From: an uncultured Bacteroidales bacterium
GTDB lineage: Bacteria; Bacteroidota; Bacteroidia; Bacteroidales; UBA932
Reading direction: 5' to 3'
Assembly (NCBI GenBank): GCA_904501835.1
Contig: CAJGBW010000001.1
Location: 1-64,000, forward strand
DNA: 64,000 bases
Numbering within the stretch: position 1 is the first letter of the stretch; each line of letters opens with the position of its first letter. Position numbers and translations under genes: made by a program. The notes under the pieces are model-generated. The model saw nothing but the letters and a program-made list of their open reading frames with translations, searched no databases and was not told the DNA's origin. Below are positions 63,349-64,000 of the stretch, piece after piece.

Positions 63349-64000
63349 ATGTACGATTACCTAATCGTTGGTAGCGGATTGTATGGGGCTACTTTTGCTT
63401 ACCTTGCGCAAAAGGCAGGGAAACGTTGTTTGGTTATTGACAAGCGTTCGCATACGGGCGGTAATGTTCATTGCGAGAGGGTAGAAGGGATAGATGTTCA
63501 TCAGTATGGAGCACATATTTTTCATACTTCAGATAAAGAAGTGTGGGATTTCGTTAATGGACTGGTTCCTTTTAATCGCTATACGAATGCTCCGGTTGCC
63601 AATTGGAAGGGTGAGTTGTATAACCTTCCTTTTAACATGAATACTTTCAACCGTATGTGGGGTGTGATTACTCCGCAGGAGGCAGAGGAGAAACTTCGTG
63701 AGCAGAGGGAAGATGCTGCAAGAAAACTAAGGGAGTCAGGTGCGGATGAACCTCGTAATTTGGAGGAGCAGGCTTTATTGTTGGTGGGGCGTGATATCTA
63801 TGAGCGTCTTATCAAAGGATATACGGAAAAACAATGGGGCCGTCCTTGTTCAGAACTTCCTGCGTTTATCATTAAGCGTCTGCCCGTAAGGATGATTTTT
63901 GATAATAATTATTTCAACGATGATTATCAGGGTGTTCCGATAGGTGGTTATAATGCTTTGATTGATGCGCTATTAGAAAAGATTGAGGTGAAAACGGGCG
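63349..64000 (+). CDS. glf: UDP-galactopyranose mutase, 3' end outside the window
   Basis: The first 217 codons of a flavoenzyme that converts UDP-galactopyranose to UDP-galactofuranose for O-antigen or capsule. It begins MYDYLIVGSGLYGATFAYLA with the FAD-binding GxGxxG-type loop (Gly8, Gly10, Gly13). GGNVHCERVEGIDVHQYGAHIFHTS is the family signature, and GYTEKQWGRPCSELP follows. The frame is still open at base 64000. It confirms a surface-glycan locus. Confidence 0.93.
   Translation, partial: MYDYLIVGSGLYGATFAYLAQKAGKRCLVIDKRSHTGGNVHCERVEGIDVHQYGAHIFHTSDKEVWDFVNGLVPFNRYTNAPVANWKGELYNLPFNMNTFNRMWGVITPQEAEEKLREQREDAARKLRESGADEPRNLEEQALLLVGRDIYERLIKGYTEKQWGRPCSELPAFIIKRLPVRMIFDNNYFNDDYQGVPIGGYNALIDALLEKIEVKTG

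Overview
The window is chromosomal DNA from a member of the Bacteroidota, most likely order Bacteroidales. The support is a SusC/SusD pair, many lipoproteins with an SxC-type lipobox, Bacteroidetes-specific families (PCMD, DUF4270, DUF3098, fimbrillin-like, SecDF fusion, LptE-TPR-SecG block) and promoters of the TTTG-N19-TAnnTTTG type instead of -35/-10 boxes. I cannot fix the family or genus. No CRISPR array, insertion sequence or rRNA was seen. One tRNA gene (Pro, UGG) is present.

Layout. 1-235: a structured inverted repeat and a terminator. 236-5358 (minus): an operon of esterase, PCMD protein, DUF1015 protein and GH20 hexosaminidase. 5463-8391 (plus): tRNA-Pro and a GH31 glucosidase. 8444-10680 (plus): purC-purB. 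10781-13912 (minus): asnA, mrp, rnhB and a small HTH-like protein. 14118-14573 (plus): an XRE regulator. 14555-18281 (minus): a flippase and a GH36 galactosidase. 18354-24008 (minus): a sigma-54 activator with a frameshift, lptE, a TPR protein, secG, a short clpB and trmO. 24131-25768 (plus): an OmpA/TPR lipoprotein.

25838-44694 (plus) is the most distinctive part. It is a long surface-protein locus starting at a textbook Bacteroidetes promoter: small YxxP peptide, Pmp-like beta-helix lipoprotein, SusC, SusD, PKD/PQQ lipoprotein, glycerophosphodiesterase lipoprotein, fimbrillin/PQQ lipoprotein, a second small YxxP peptide and a second, giant beta-helix lipoprotein. It looks like a nutrient-capture locus whose only recognisable enzyme is a GDPD phosphodiesterase, flanked by two copies of a peptide-plus-adhesin module. 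This is my best candidate for an undescribed system.

44805-54547 (plus) holds secDF, then a truncated ribosomal S10 operon (rplC, rplD, rplW, rplB, rpsS, rplV, rpsC) that starts without rpsJ and terminates after rpsC, then a thioredoxin-like protein, uvrC and acpP. 54600-57189 (minus) is a DUF4270 lipoprotein and a short GT5-like protein. 57289-61047 (plus) is an envelope cluster: ftsX, DUF3098, uppP, an lpxH-like phosphoesterase and a methyltransferase. 61048-61596 is non-coding, with two palindromic repeats, a -7 promoter element and a candidate structured RNA. From 61597 to the end the DNA is visibly more AT-rich and carries the start of a surface-glycan locus (GT39-like membrane protein, UDP-galactopyranose mutase running off the window).
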